This document shows positions 47,801-55,501 of a stretch of DNA of 64,000 bases, piece by piece; within the stretch, counting starts at the first letter, position 1, and every line of letters begins with the position of its first letter. The stretch covers positions 620,001 to 684,000 of the forward strand of contig NZ_FNJC01000002.1 of assembly GCF_900104305.1 (NCBI RefSeq), read 5' to 3'. This DNA is from Filomicrobium insigne (lineage in GTDB: Bacteria > Pseudomonadota > Alphaproteobacteria > Rhizobiales > Hyphomicrobiaceae). The position numbers were made by a program, and so were the translations under genes. The notes under the pieces were generated by a model. That model searched no databases. It was not told where the DNA came from and worked only from the letters and a program-made list of their open reading frames with translations.

Positions 47801-49177
47801 GAGGATCCGACAGGCGTATCTGGCGTGGCGCTCCGACGCCATCGCGCTGAGGGACTGGTTGGCCATTTCGATGACGCTGAGCGTGGACTAGCGCGCGCCC
47901 TGGTGCGGGTGCTAGCGCGCGAGGAGATCAGCGCGGTCGCGGCTACGCTATCCATCGAAGATCGCGCAAGGCTCGCGACTATTTTGCCGGCCGTCCCGGC
48001 CGATCCCGCAGGCCCTCTTACGTGTTTGGCGGCGGCCGCTGGTCTGGATGTCGACGCGACCGTGCAGCGGTTGTTGTCGATGGACGATGAGGGCGACGGC
48101 AGTGCTGCAGTGCAGGCAATGCTGATTGCGAGCGGTCCTGGGTTGCGGGACGAGTTGATGAAAGCGCTCAAGCACAAGCGCTACAAAGTGCGGCGGAAGG
48201 CGCTTCTCCGGCTTATTCCAATTGCGACCGCGGAGGACCGGGCGGTACTTGTCGGTACTTCACGCGACCACAGTGCCGACATGCGGCTTGCGTTTGCGAA
48301 CCTCATGGAAGAACACCAGTGGCCGGAAGCGATCGATGCCTTAATCGGTTTGCTGAGCGACATGAGAAACTTCGCAAGTCAGCTCGCTCCCGCACCCTCG
48401 TGGTCGCGATATGGGGTGGCTCGCGCCGCAGCCCGAGCATTGGGCGCTTATGAAAGGCTGCCCGATCAAGCGATCGACGCTCTGCTCGAGACGGCGTCTA
48501 AGGAATCAGCCGATCCGTTTGTGGCCGGTGCGGCGCTGAGGGCGCTCGCACGACAGGACGACGATCGAATCGGGCCAACCCTCCTAGCGGCCCTTGAGAG
48601 CCGTGGATTGAATGACGCGCCCTCCTATCGTCCGAAGGCGCAGGCCGCGGCGTGGGCGCTCTTTGATCGAGTGACGGACGAGAGGCTTAGCACCCTCGGC
48701 ACTACCGCCTTGCGTATCGCGGAGCAGGATGATCCTGCAGTGGCCGGTCCGCTCCTCATCGCGTTCGGCGTCTTGGAAGGCGTTGAACGGGACGCTCTGC
48801 TTGAGCGGCTGCGGGACATGGATAACGAGCATAGGCACGCCCTCGTTCGCACTTCGGCTATAGCCGTGGACAGGGCGGATGGCCTCTCGTTGGACGAACG
48901 GGAGCGCAACCTGCAGAGATTGGCGCGCGGAGAAGCCCTGGACGGGCTGAATGCAGACGGGCGCGCAACTCTTGAGGCGTGGAGCCTTGGCCTGAATGTG
49001 GAGAATGGGTTCGAGCACTATAGCGCATGGATTGCCGATGCCGTGTTCAAGTTGCCTCTGTCGGGTGAACTGGGGCAGATTAGGGCATACAATCTTCCCG
49101 CCCGCATCGGCCTCATGACGATGCGTTCAATGTCTCCCTATGGGGAAGAAAACCGTGGGGAGGACGACGGCACGTGA
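44888..49177 (+). CDS. Endonuclease-like / STAND NTPase with HEAT-like repeats (Avs-like)
   Basis: A 1429-residue protein. After a basic tail, an N-terminal PD-(D/E)xK-like region (about 38-225) begins GYAGYEYQIEVTIW and has the D98-x3-Q-x-K104 core in LDLVVQAKT. A STAND-type NTPase follows (about 275-560) with Walker A GPSGTGKT (299-306) and a DPWGGNRI/FLITSRS region. The C-terminal half (about 700-1370) is helical and repeat-like, with HEAT-type units such as KHKRYKVRRKALLRL. This is the plan of antiviral STAND proteins: nuclease, switch, sensor. Three successive GTG codons at 44888-44896 are possible starts; GAAGGGA upstream best fits the second or third. The 218 bases before it hold no gene that I can support. 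Confidence 0.78.
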   Translation: MVVNKKPKPTGAQQRKNRRTAASGGAPARSRRSSGNPGYAGYEYQIEVTIWVALDLMLVKNATAEVEIEPKSDEDLQAAITDPASGSLGLSAAGERLDLVVQAKTRSGSPWTTAAIADVLLGKDAADDDARRRRSRPLAMLQEDLERRYIFITNESSAESLRPHEGSHLFDFPEVEELPPHARDDYDAEAQASLAPRIVLLTGITREVLAGRIGGLLSLHGHVPSSKHEACIADLRDAVRKRIAGAKGGRWTRSDLLVVLVRHGGSVAPTRDMDHYVRPRSFETIKERLYTSNAVVITGPSGTGKTLTADILELELRRGSPPFDVIGEEHGPGFVRQHLTRSDPILFHLRDPWGGNRITPSADRWSSELPKLLDNAGPGRKFLITSRSDVMQSAGHELLKGLKSYTVSIEVEDYGSGKLAEIYDAIAGDLRGHARALAVAYRTRALEALSRPYEVKRFLVALSRENSDQPRKVDDVIADSQIEAISSVIASQIASFDLDGVESAAIIWAMLSARGAVARDVFAKLTRRMRMADSTMHPNVEGLIDFLVAGQNLRQDGAALAFYHPRVEDGLRMTFLRRRPAAEHTLAAVVNALVAWDAEGADWGTETGLGVLRAASRVEGLELAISDNTQRRLNSYLEAVALSADRGSDFEAALRDLARFASPDHAPSRLAKILVEGGPETEKTIFQDRWSAPRLDDEESEVLRRDERTKGLIERFIREVLPFSHREYHSEVVPLLHGLAEGLQEAFWDALDVVAGPGGPNENIDAIVQGALLSPAPDFDRAIARFAKSNADADAWLENYRNEAYEAEEHAVDADAADHILEEPGEQYFNARQGMKVVVRLRQRRNGVDWIAGNPHRNLLIYALAELVAESPRKPTLAELRFLLANAEGWTRGQAWRAAQRHWHADLSDLLRAELVRDDMQEASFRQLLIEIAATGSARHDPLPALIAVLSDTTIQRRIELLYDIMAARLDEDPTGVSGVALRRHRAEGLVGHFDDAERGLARALVRVLAREEISAVAATLSIEDRARLATILPAVPADPAGPLTCLAAAAGLDVDATVQRLLSMDDEGDGSAAVQAMLIASGPGLRDELMKALKHKRYKVRRKALLRLIPIATAEDRAVLVGTSRDHSADMRLAFANLMEEHQWPEAIDALIGLLSDMRNFASQLAPAPSWSRYGVARAAARALGAYERLPDQAIDALLETASKESADPFVAGAALRALARQDDDRIGPTLLAALESRGLNDAPSYRPKAQAAAWALFDRVTDERLSTLGTTALRIAEQDDPAVAGPLLIAFGVLEGVERDALLERLRDMDNEHRHALVRTSAIAVDRADGLSLDERERNLQRLARGEALDGLNADGRATLEAWSLGLNVENGFEHYSAWIADAVFKLPLSGELGQIRAYNLPARIGLMTMRSMSPYGEENRGEDDGT

Positions 49178-49330
49178 TCGCCTAGTCACTTCGGCGCAAT
49201 GGCACCTGCTCTGTTTCTCAGTCAAGGAGACAGACCATGAGAGATCATGAAGGGCCTGTTGCCAAAAAGCTCTTACGTCGTCCGCCGCGGAACATGGATA
49301 TGCTCGTCGGCGCCAAGCTGTCATTGTGAC

Positions 49331-49433
49331 CGAGCCGCCTTTGGTCGATCAGCACGAAGCAGATCGAGGACAGAATAGGGATCTTGCCCTCTTCAACCGG
49401 GCGATCGACAGCAAGCTGCGGGGCTGCGATGTG
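49331..49433 (+). pseudogene. Frameshifted remnant of a tyrosine recombinase
   Basis: Two adjacent frames together give a recognisable stretch of the small integrase family: LWSISTKQIEDR in one frame (to about 49375) and, after a shift, RDLALFNRAIDSKLRGCD in the next (49377-49430). The second part is the most conserved segment of these integrases. Flanking DNA (49178-49330 and 49434-49725) shows no further integrase or other gene, so only a fragment survives. Confidence 0.65.
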
Positions 49434-49725
49434 TTGGGGGTTCGCGGCCACGAGCGGCTACCCCGTAAGTGGCGAGTCAGCGGCCTTTGCCGCCGATTTC
49501 TAGCGAGCAGAGGTCCGCAATTGAATATCCCGTGGATGTATTAAGTCGACGCAAGGCCGAGTTCCAAAACATCAATCGGGCTGGCCGGGGAGTTGGGTGG
49601 ACCATCGTCCGCTTTCCGTTTGCAAGCAGAGGTGCCGCTGGCCTATGGCCGTAAAGGCTGGCGTCGAAGGCACCTCAACTGAGCTGTGGACGATAGATCG
49701 CACCATGTTGCGTCCGGTCCAGCGT

Positions 49726-49740
49726 TGGCCAAAATGGCCA
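49726..49740. promoter_or_regulatory. Candidate operator TGGCCA-AAA-TGGCCA
   Basis: Two self-complementary TGGCCA hexamers spaced by AAA form an inverted repeat 27 bases before the Phd/YefM start. This position is typical of autoregulation by such antitoxins; binding is not shown. Confidence 0.45.
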
Positions 49741-49767
49741 CTTTGCAGATGTTCGGGATGGTGCTCG

Positions 49768-49968
49768 ATGAAGTCTCTATCCGCAAAAGAGGCCAAATAC
49801 GGGTTCGGACGGCTCATCGATCTGGCGCGCGCGGCGCCGGTCGCTATCCTGAAGCACGGTCGGCCCGTCGTCGTCGTCATGGCCATAGAGGAGTTCGAAC
49901 GCCTGAAGGCCGCTAACTGCCCAACAGATCAACAGGAGGTTCCCACACAATCGATCGAGAAGACGTAG
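49768..49968 (+). CDS. Phd/YefM family antitoxin, no toxin partner seen
   Basis: A 66-residue protein. Residues 1-48 match the Phd/YefM fold: SLSAKEAKYGFGRLIDLA (DNA-binding and dimer region), then PVAILKHGRPVVVVMAIEEFERL. A short acidic/polar tail follows. A type II toxin normally starts right after; here brxE begins 45 bases later, so the toxin is absent. The longer reading from 49597 is rejected because its extra part is not antitoxin-like. It may be a decayed module or an independent regulator of the BREX operon downstream. Confidence 0.8.
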   Translation: MKSLSAKEAKYGFGRLIDLARAAPVAILKHGRPVVVVMAIEEFERLKAANCPTDQQEVPTQSIEKT

Positions 49969-50013
49969 CACGCCGCCCCATCCCCGACGCCACCCCCAAA
50001 AGCCCCGACCATT

Positions 50014-50595
50014 ATGACTGTTCCCGATCAAGAGACCGAGCTGGACTACGATTGGCTGCTCAAGCTCCGCGTGGCCGTGGCCCGGTGCGGCGAGATGGAC
50101 CTCGCTGGGTGGTGGAACACCAGCAAGCAACTGGGACCGTCGGGTAGCTCCGTCCTCAAACGGGGTTTCCCTCGGACGCATCATTTTGCACAGGCGCGCA
50201 GCGTGATGGCTGTCGCCTCTCACCGCTGCGAGCAGCTCCTCTCGCATAACGACGCCGTTACCCTCTGGCGGCTCCCCGAGGCCCTGGAGGATCACTTCGA
50301 GTCCCTCTGGGAAACCTGGCTGGAACGCCACGCCATTTGGGGTTCGTACTTCGAGGCCATCGCCGCGATCCGCACCGGCGACGTCATAGCCGCCGCAACC
50401 GACCTCGGGCTCGTCACGAGCGACGATATCAATGCGCTCCGGGCGCTCAAGGCAGCGCCCAACGGCCGTGGACTGAACGTCGGCGACTCCTTCACGGGGC
50501 AGCGCCGACAAATCGCTCTTCTCGCTTTGGGATTCTCAGTCGGTCGCGCCAACGACCCGGTCGTCCCCTTTGTGCAAGCGAGCGCCGCCGCATGA
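50014..50595 (+). CDS. brxE: BrxE family BREX protein
   Basis: A 193-residue helical protein whose LDYDWLLKLRVAVARCGEMD start and RGFPRTHHFAQARSVMAVASHRC segment match BrxE, the marker of type 6 BREX. Its biochemical role is unknown. First gene of the BREX operon; the next gene's ATG overlaps its stop. No strong ribosome-binding site is visible ahead of the ATG, which may matter for its expression level. Confidence 0.75.
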   Translation: MTVPDQETELDYDWLLKLRVAVARCGEMDLAGWWNTSKQLGPSGSSVLKRGFPRTHHFAQARSVMAVASHRCEQLLSHNDAVTLWRLPEALEDHFESLWETWLERHAIWGSYFEAIAAIRTGDVIAAATDLGLVTSDDINALRALKAAPNGRGLNVGDSFTGQRRQIALLALGFSVGRANDPVVPFVQASAAA

Positions 50596-51377
50596 AAAAA
50601 GCGTCCAGATCCCGCGTCGTCTCTTCTTTCACCATAGTCAAAGGCGCGATGATCGCGGAGACGTATGCGGTGTTCCGCGAGTGGGACCTGCGTCGCTCAA
50701 AGCGGGAGAACCTCGATCACCTCCGCGACACCAATTTCATCGGGGCGCGCAGCGCGACCTGGCTCCGCGACGTCATCAAAGTCCTGAACCGGCGGTTCGA
50801 ACCTGGCGGCCGCGACAAGTCCCTCATGCTCCTGGCGAAGCAGGAGTGCTCCATGGAGGAGTGGAAACCCCTTCTCCTCTGGCACATGACGCGCGACGAG
50901 TTTCTGCTCCACGACTTCATCCAGCACTGGCTCTTTAAGGCCTACGCGAGAGGGCAGTTTCGCGTGCGCCCCGACGAGCTTCATCCCTACCTCAAGACGA
51001 TCAAGCGCCGAGGCGGCAAGATCGAGCATGAGTGGACAGAGGCAACCCTTCACCGAGTGGCGGCCGGGCTGCTGAAGATCGCCGCCGACTTCGATCTCCT
51101 CAAAGGCTCGGCCATTAAGGAGTTCACGGCCCACCATCTCCCGGAGCGCAGCTTCATGTATCTGCTCCACGCCATTCGCGAGCGGGAACCCAGCCCGGGA
51201 CGCCTTATCACCGCACCCGATTGGCGTCTGTTCCTGATGAGCCCAGAAGATGTGGAGCGCGAACTCTTGCGCCTCCACCAGTACCGCAAGCTTCACTACG
51301 AGGTGGCCGGTAGCCTGATGCAGCTGTCCCTGCCCTGCAAGTCCGCCCAGGGATACGCGGAGAGGATGGCAGCATGA
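50592..51377 (+). CDS. brxA: BrxA family BREX protein (DUF1819)
   Basis: A 261-residue DUF1819 protein, a small helical DNA-binding BREX component. The start MKKASRSRVVSSFTIVKGAMIAETY and the MTRDEFLLHDFIQHWLF segment are as expected for BrxA. ATG at 50592 overlaps the brxE stop; a longer frame from 50337 is only a shadow of brxE. Its stop overlaps brxB. Confidence 0.88.
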   Translation: MKKASRSRVVSSFTIVKGAMIAETYAVFREWDLRRSKRENLDHLRDTNFIGARSATWLRDVIKVLNRRFEPGGRDKSLMLLAKQECSMEEWKPLLLWHMTRDEFLLHDFIQHWLFKAYARGQFRVRPDELHPYLKTIKRRGGKIEHEWTEATLHRVAAGLLKIAADFDLLKGSAIKEFTAHHLPERSFMYLLHAIREREPSPGRLITAPDWRLFLMSPEDVERELLRLHQYRKLHYEVAGSLMQLSLPCKSAQGYAERMAA

Positions 51378-51949
51378 GTGAGTTGCAGTACCGTATCACC
51401 CGGCACCTGGAGCCGGCCCTCAGCCTCGCCGATCCGCGGCCGCGGCTCAGCGCCTATCACGACATGCCCTACGCCATCTTCCGTTACGGTGCCGAGGACG
51501 AGTTCGAACTGCGATCGGCGGTCCGTCGATTGAAGACGCGATTGGAGAACACGGGGAAACGCGTCACCGAAATCTCTCTCGCGGAATGTTTGCAGACAGC
51601 TATCGAGTCCGAGCGGCCGCTCGAGTCCTGGTATGGGGCCGAACGCGAAACTGAGCCCGAGACGATTGCTCAGACCCTGTCCAATCTCTTCGACGACCGT
51701 CAGCCGTTGGTGGACATGGTCGGCGCGCGCATGCCTGCCGAGGCCGATCCCCTGCAGGACATCGTCTTCATCGTCAGAACCGGCGCGCTCTTTCCGGTCT
51801 ATCGAACCTTCTCGCTCTTGGAACAGCTGAAGGGACGGGTCGTCGCGCCGACCATCCTCTTTTACCCTGGCGATCTCGACGGAGCCGCCGGGCTCCGCTT
51901 CATGGGCGTCTTCGACGCCGAGCACAATTATCGTCCCAAGATCTTTTGA
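51374..51949 (+). CDS. brxB: BrxB family BREX protein (DUF1788)
   Basis: A 191-residue DUF1788 protein. The PLQDIVFIVRTGALFPVYRT and APTILFYPGDLDGAAGLRFM segments and the terminal NYRPKIF are typical of BrxB, which is needed for BREX modification and defence in characterised systems. The ATG overlaps the brxA stop (ATGA). Confidence 0.9.
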   Translation: MSELQYRITRHLEPALSLADPRPRLSAYHDMPYAIFRYGAEDEFELRSAVRRLKTRLENTGKRVTEISLAECLQTAIESERPLESWYGAERETEPETIAQTLSNLFDDRQPLVDMVGARMPAEADPLQDIVFIVRTGALFPVYRTFSLLEQLKGRVVAPTILFYPGDLDGAAGLRFMGVFDAEHNYRPKIF

Positions 51950-51960
51950 GGGGCATGGCT

Positions 51961-54900
51961 ATGTCGACGATCGCGACCCTCTTCTCCGGGGATGTTTCGA
52001 GGCGGATCGAGGAGGTCATCAAGGTCGACCAAACCTCGGCCGAGGTCATTGCGTCCGAGTTGGACGAGTACGTGGCGACGGACTCGATCCGGCGGCATTT
52101 CGTGGACGTGCTCGAGCTCTATCTCGAAACTCCGCGCAAGCCTCACGAAGGCATCGCCGTCTGGGTCTCGGGCTTTTTCGGCTCCGGCAAGTCCAGCTAT
52201 GCGAAGATTCTGGGGCTCGCGATCGAGAATCGCGACGTCCTGGGTATAGGCGCAGCCAAGCGCTTCGCAAGCCGCACCGGCGACGCCAAGCTGACGGTTC
52301 TTCTCGACGGCATAAACCAGAACATCCCGACCCATACCGTCATCTTTGACGTGTCGACGGATCGTGGCATCCGGTCCGGCAACCAAATGCTTACCGAGAT
52401 CATGTACCGCCTCTTCCTCGAAAGCCTTGGTTACGCCAAGGACATCGAATTGGCGGAGCTGGAGATCGACCTCGAGACGAGGGGGCAGCTGTCGGAGTTC
52501 GAGACAGCTTTCAAAACGCTTCACGGCAAGGACTGGAATACCGAGAAGGGAATGCTCTCGTTCGCCATCGGCGAGGCAAGCGCGACCATGAGCGTCCTCC
52601 ATCCGAAGGTCTATCCCCAACCCGATTCCTGGGCCAAAGGTCGCGCCAAGGTCGACGTGTCTCCCGGCAAACTCGCCGATCGAGCCACAGAGCTCATGGA
52701 GCGCAGGCGTCCTGGTCACGCGCTCATGTTCGTCGTCGACGAGGTCGGCCAATTCGTCGCGCGTGATGTGCAGAAGATGCTCGATCTGCAAGCCATCGTG
52801 CAACAGCTCGGAGTCAGAGGGCGCGGCAAGCACTGGATAGTGGTCACCTCGCAAGAAAAACTAAGCGAGATTGTCAGTGGGCTTGACGACAAGAAGATCG
52901 AGCTGGCGCGTTTGATGGATCGCTTTCCCACGCAGGTCCATCTCGAACCCTCAGATATTTCGGAAGTGACCAGTCGGCGCGTTCTAAAGAAGAACGGCGC
53001 GGCCGAGAAGGCTCTGGGGCAGCTCTTCGATCAACACCGCGCTCGACTGGAAGCCTCGACCAAACTCACGGCGGATATCTCGTTCCCACCACTCTCGCGA
53101 CAGACGTTCATCGACCTCTATCCGCTGCTGCCCTATCAGATCGTGTTGATCATAGACATCGTCTCCGGGCTCAGGACCCAGGGCGGCGCGAGCAAGCACG
53201 TTGGCGGCGCCAACCGAACCATTATCAAACTCGCACAGCAGATTCTCATCAATCCCGCCACCAATCTCGCCGGCTCGAGCACCGGTGCCCTGGCGCGACT
53301 GGATCACGTTTACGACCTTATCGAAAGCAACATCGCCTCAACGGTCAGGGCCAAGATCGCCTCGATCCCGCAGCGTGTCTCCCACCCGCTGGCACAAGCC
53401 GTGGCAAAGGTCGTATGCCTGCTCCAGTTTGTCCCAACAGTTCACCGCACCGCGGAGAACATCGCCGGCGCACTGTTCGAAAAGGTCGATGGCGAGTCGA
53501 AGCTGCCCCCGGTCAAGGAGGCCCTATCCGAGCTGGAGAAGGCGCTGATGATCCGTCAGGGCGACGGCGGCTACCGGATTCCGACACCGGCCGAGGACGA
53601 CTGGGACCAGCTCCGCTCCAGCATCGACCCGAAGGCTGCCGATCGGAAGCGGCTTTTCACGGAAGTTTTGACGACGCTGTGGACGCCTCAGCCCAACTTC
53701 AATTTGGGCGACACCAAGCTGTTCAGGGCAGGTCTGGTCGTCAACGGCACCGAGGAGATCACCGGCGACATCTCATTCCATCTTCATCTGGCCGAGACCG
53801 CGTCCGATGCCGCGCGAGATGCGCCGACACTGCGCCGACGGAGCCAACAGGATCAGAAAAGCGTGTTCTGGCTCGTCACGCTCCACGACGAGATCCAGCG
53901 CGAGCTGCGTGAAGCATTTCGCTCCGGTCAAATGGTCGACCGAAAGGGGCGCGGTGTCACAACGCCGGATGAAGCCCGCCTCATAGCTGAGGAGAAGATC
54001 CGCCAACGTAAACACATGGACGAGCTACGCCGTCGGCTTCGGCAGGCGTGCTTATCCGGCCCGATCTACTCGAAGGGCAATGATCGCAGCCCCGACAGCT
54101 CGGCGGCCGACGTCGGCAAGACTGCATCGACAATCTTGGGGCAGGTCCTGCCCGTCGTTTACGACCGGTTCAATGAGGCCTCGGCCAAAACCGCCGACCT
54201 CAAGCGGGGTACCGACGCGCTACTCTCCGCCGATAACCTGTCTGGCCTTCCCCCAGTGTTTAGCCAGTTGAACCTGCTTCGCGACGAGCGCGGCAAAACC
54301 GTGTTCCGGACAGACGGCGCCCCCCTCTCGGAAGTGCTCACATTGATCGAAGCGAAAGCCAATTATGGCGATCAGGCAACCGGCCGGTACCTCGAAGACG
54401 AGTTCTCCAAAGCCCCATTTGGATGGGACTTCGAGGCGGTTCGCCTATTCGCATTGTGCCTGCTGCGTGCGGGGCTCATTGATGCCGTCAGCAAAGGCCA
54501 TACGATCGAAACCGCCACGAGCATTCAGGCGCGGGACTGCTTCTCCAGCAATAACATCTTCCGGGCGACGAGCTTCCGCCCCAAGAAAGGAATCGACTTC
54601 GCGGTCATTGCCGAGGCAGCCCAACAGTTTAAGGATACGTTCGGACATGACATCCGCGAGCTATCCGCAACGCCCCTCGTTGCGCAGTTGCGCAAGGAGC
54701 TCGATAAGCAGGAAGAGAACTTCGATAGCGTCTTGGGAATTCTTCGCTCCGCGCGCCTGCCGGGCATCGAGCAGATCGACAATGCCGCGCAGCAGATGCG
54801 CTCGATTCAACGCGGAAGCGAAGAGAATGCCATCACGACCTTCACCGCCACTCACAAGCTTCTAAAGGATGCAATCCAGCGCGTCGCGGAGCTCTCGCGC

Positions 54901-55491
54901 TGCCTGACCGAGCCGGCGCTTCGCAACATAGAGCGCGCGCGGGCCGCCCTCTCGCGACTGCCGGTTCTCATCGCCGAGCCCGACTTCGACCCTGACCTCG
55001 CAGAGCGTGGTCGTGGCCTAGCCGACATCCTCTCCAAGGAAACGTTCTTCCGCGAGCTGTCAACCATCGACCAGACCGCAAAGGCCATCGAGGACGACTT
55101 CGATCGCCGACTGAAGGCCGCCGTCGCCGAACGTGTCACCGCCTATCTTGATGCGCATGATGCTCTCGTCGCGACCCCGGGCTGGGAGAAGCTCACGGAA
55201 GAACAGCAGAGCGAGATCGCGCATCCGATCCGCCAGGGCACGAGCCAAGGCGTCGAAGGCGTTTCGTTGCAGCAGGTGCGATCCGAAACGGAGCTGTGCC
55301 ACTCCCGGCTCGCCGCAGCTGTTCAGCGCGTCTATGAGCTGCTTGAAGGCGCCCGGCTGGCGACGGTGTCGCTCGGCCAGTATTTTGCGGGCGGCATCGA
55401 GACCGAGGAGCAGCTTGAGCAGGCCTTAACGGGGCTTCGCGAGGAGTTCTCCCGCCTCATCGGCGAAGGCAAGAAGGTCATCGTACGGTGA
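51961..55491 (+). CDS. brxC: BrxC BREX P-loop ATPase
   Basis: A 1176-residue cytoplasmic AAA+-like ATPase. Start at the ATG 51961, which has GAGGGG seven bases upstream; the in-frame TTG (51946) and ATG (51955) are poorly spaced. Walker A is GFFGSGKSS (residues 71-79), the extended Walker region includes LMFVVDEVGQFVARD, and a long helical C-terminal half follows, with coiled-coil-like stretches after about residue 960. Length and order match BrxC of type 1 BREX. It is required for BREX modification and phage exclusion in known systems. Confidence 0.93.
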   Translation: MSTIATLFSGDVSRRIEEVIKVDQTSAEVIASELDEYVATDSIRRHFVDVLELYLETPRKPHEGIAVWVSGFFGSGKSSYAKILGLAIENRDVLGIGAAKRFASRTGDAKLTVLLDGINQNIPTHTVIFDVSTDRGIRSGNQMLTEIMYRLFLESLGYAKDIELAELEIDLETRGQLSEFETAFKTLHGKDWNTEKGMLSFAIGEASATMSVLHPKVYPQPDSWAKGRAKVDVSPGKLADRATELMERRRPGHALMFVVDEVGQFVARDVQKMLDLQAIVQQLGVRGRGKHWIVVTSQEKLSEIVSGLDDKKIELARLMDRFPTQVHLEPSDISEVTSRRVLKKNGAAEKALGQLFDQHRARLEASTKLTADISFPPLSRQTFIDLYPLLPYQIVLIIDIVSGLRTQGGASKHVGGANRTIIKLAQQILINPATNLAGSSTGALARLDHVYDLIESNIASTVRAKIASIPQRVSHPLAQAVAKVVCLLQFVPTVHRTAENIAGALFEKVDGESKLPPVKEALSELEKALMIRQGDGGYRIPTPAEDDWDQLRSSIDPKAADRKRLFTEVLTTLWTPQPNFNLGDTKLFRAGLVVNGTEEITGDISFHLHLAETASDAARDAPTLRRRSQQDQKSVFWLVTLHDEIQRELREAFRSGQMVDRKGRGVTTPDEARLIAEEKIRQRKHMDELRRRLRQACLSGPIYSKGNDRSPDSSAADVGKTASTILGQVLPVVYDRFNEASAKTADLKRGTDALLSADNLSGLPPVFSQLNLLRDERGKTVFRTDGAPLSEVLTLIEAKANYGDQATGRYLEDEFSKAPFGWDFEAVRLFALCLLRAGLIDAVSKGHTIETATSIQARDCFSSNNIFRATSFRPKKGIDFAVIAEAAQQFKDTFGHDIRELSATPLVAQLRKELDKQEENFDSVLGILRSARLPGIEQIDNAAQQMRSIQRGSEENAITTFTATHKLLKDAIQRVAELSRCLTEPALRNIERARAALSRLPVLIAEPDFDPDLAERGRGLADILSKETFFRELSTIDQTAKAIEDDFDRRLKAAVAERVTAYLDAHDALVATPGWEKLTEEQQSEIAHPIRQGTSQGVEGVSLQQVRSETELCHSRLAAAVQRVYELLEGARLATVSLGQYFAGGIETEEQLEQALTGLREEFSRLIGEGKKVIVR

Positions 55492-55501
55492 GAAAGTCCT
55501 G

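Noticed and set aside
49969-50013. A toxin gene after the Phd/YefM antitoxin
   Set aside because: Only 45 bases separate it from brxE, and brxE does not resemble RelE, Doc or PIN toxins.
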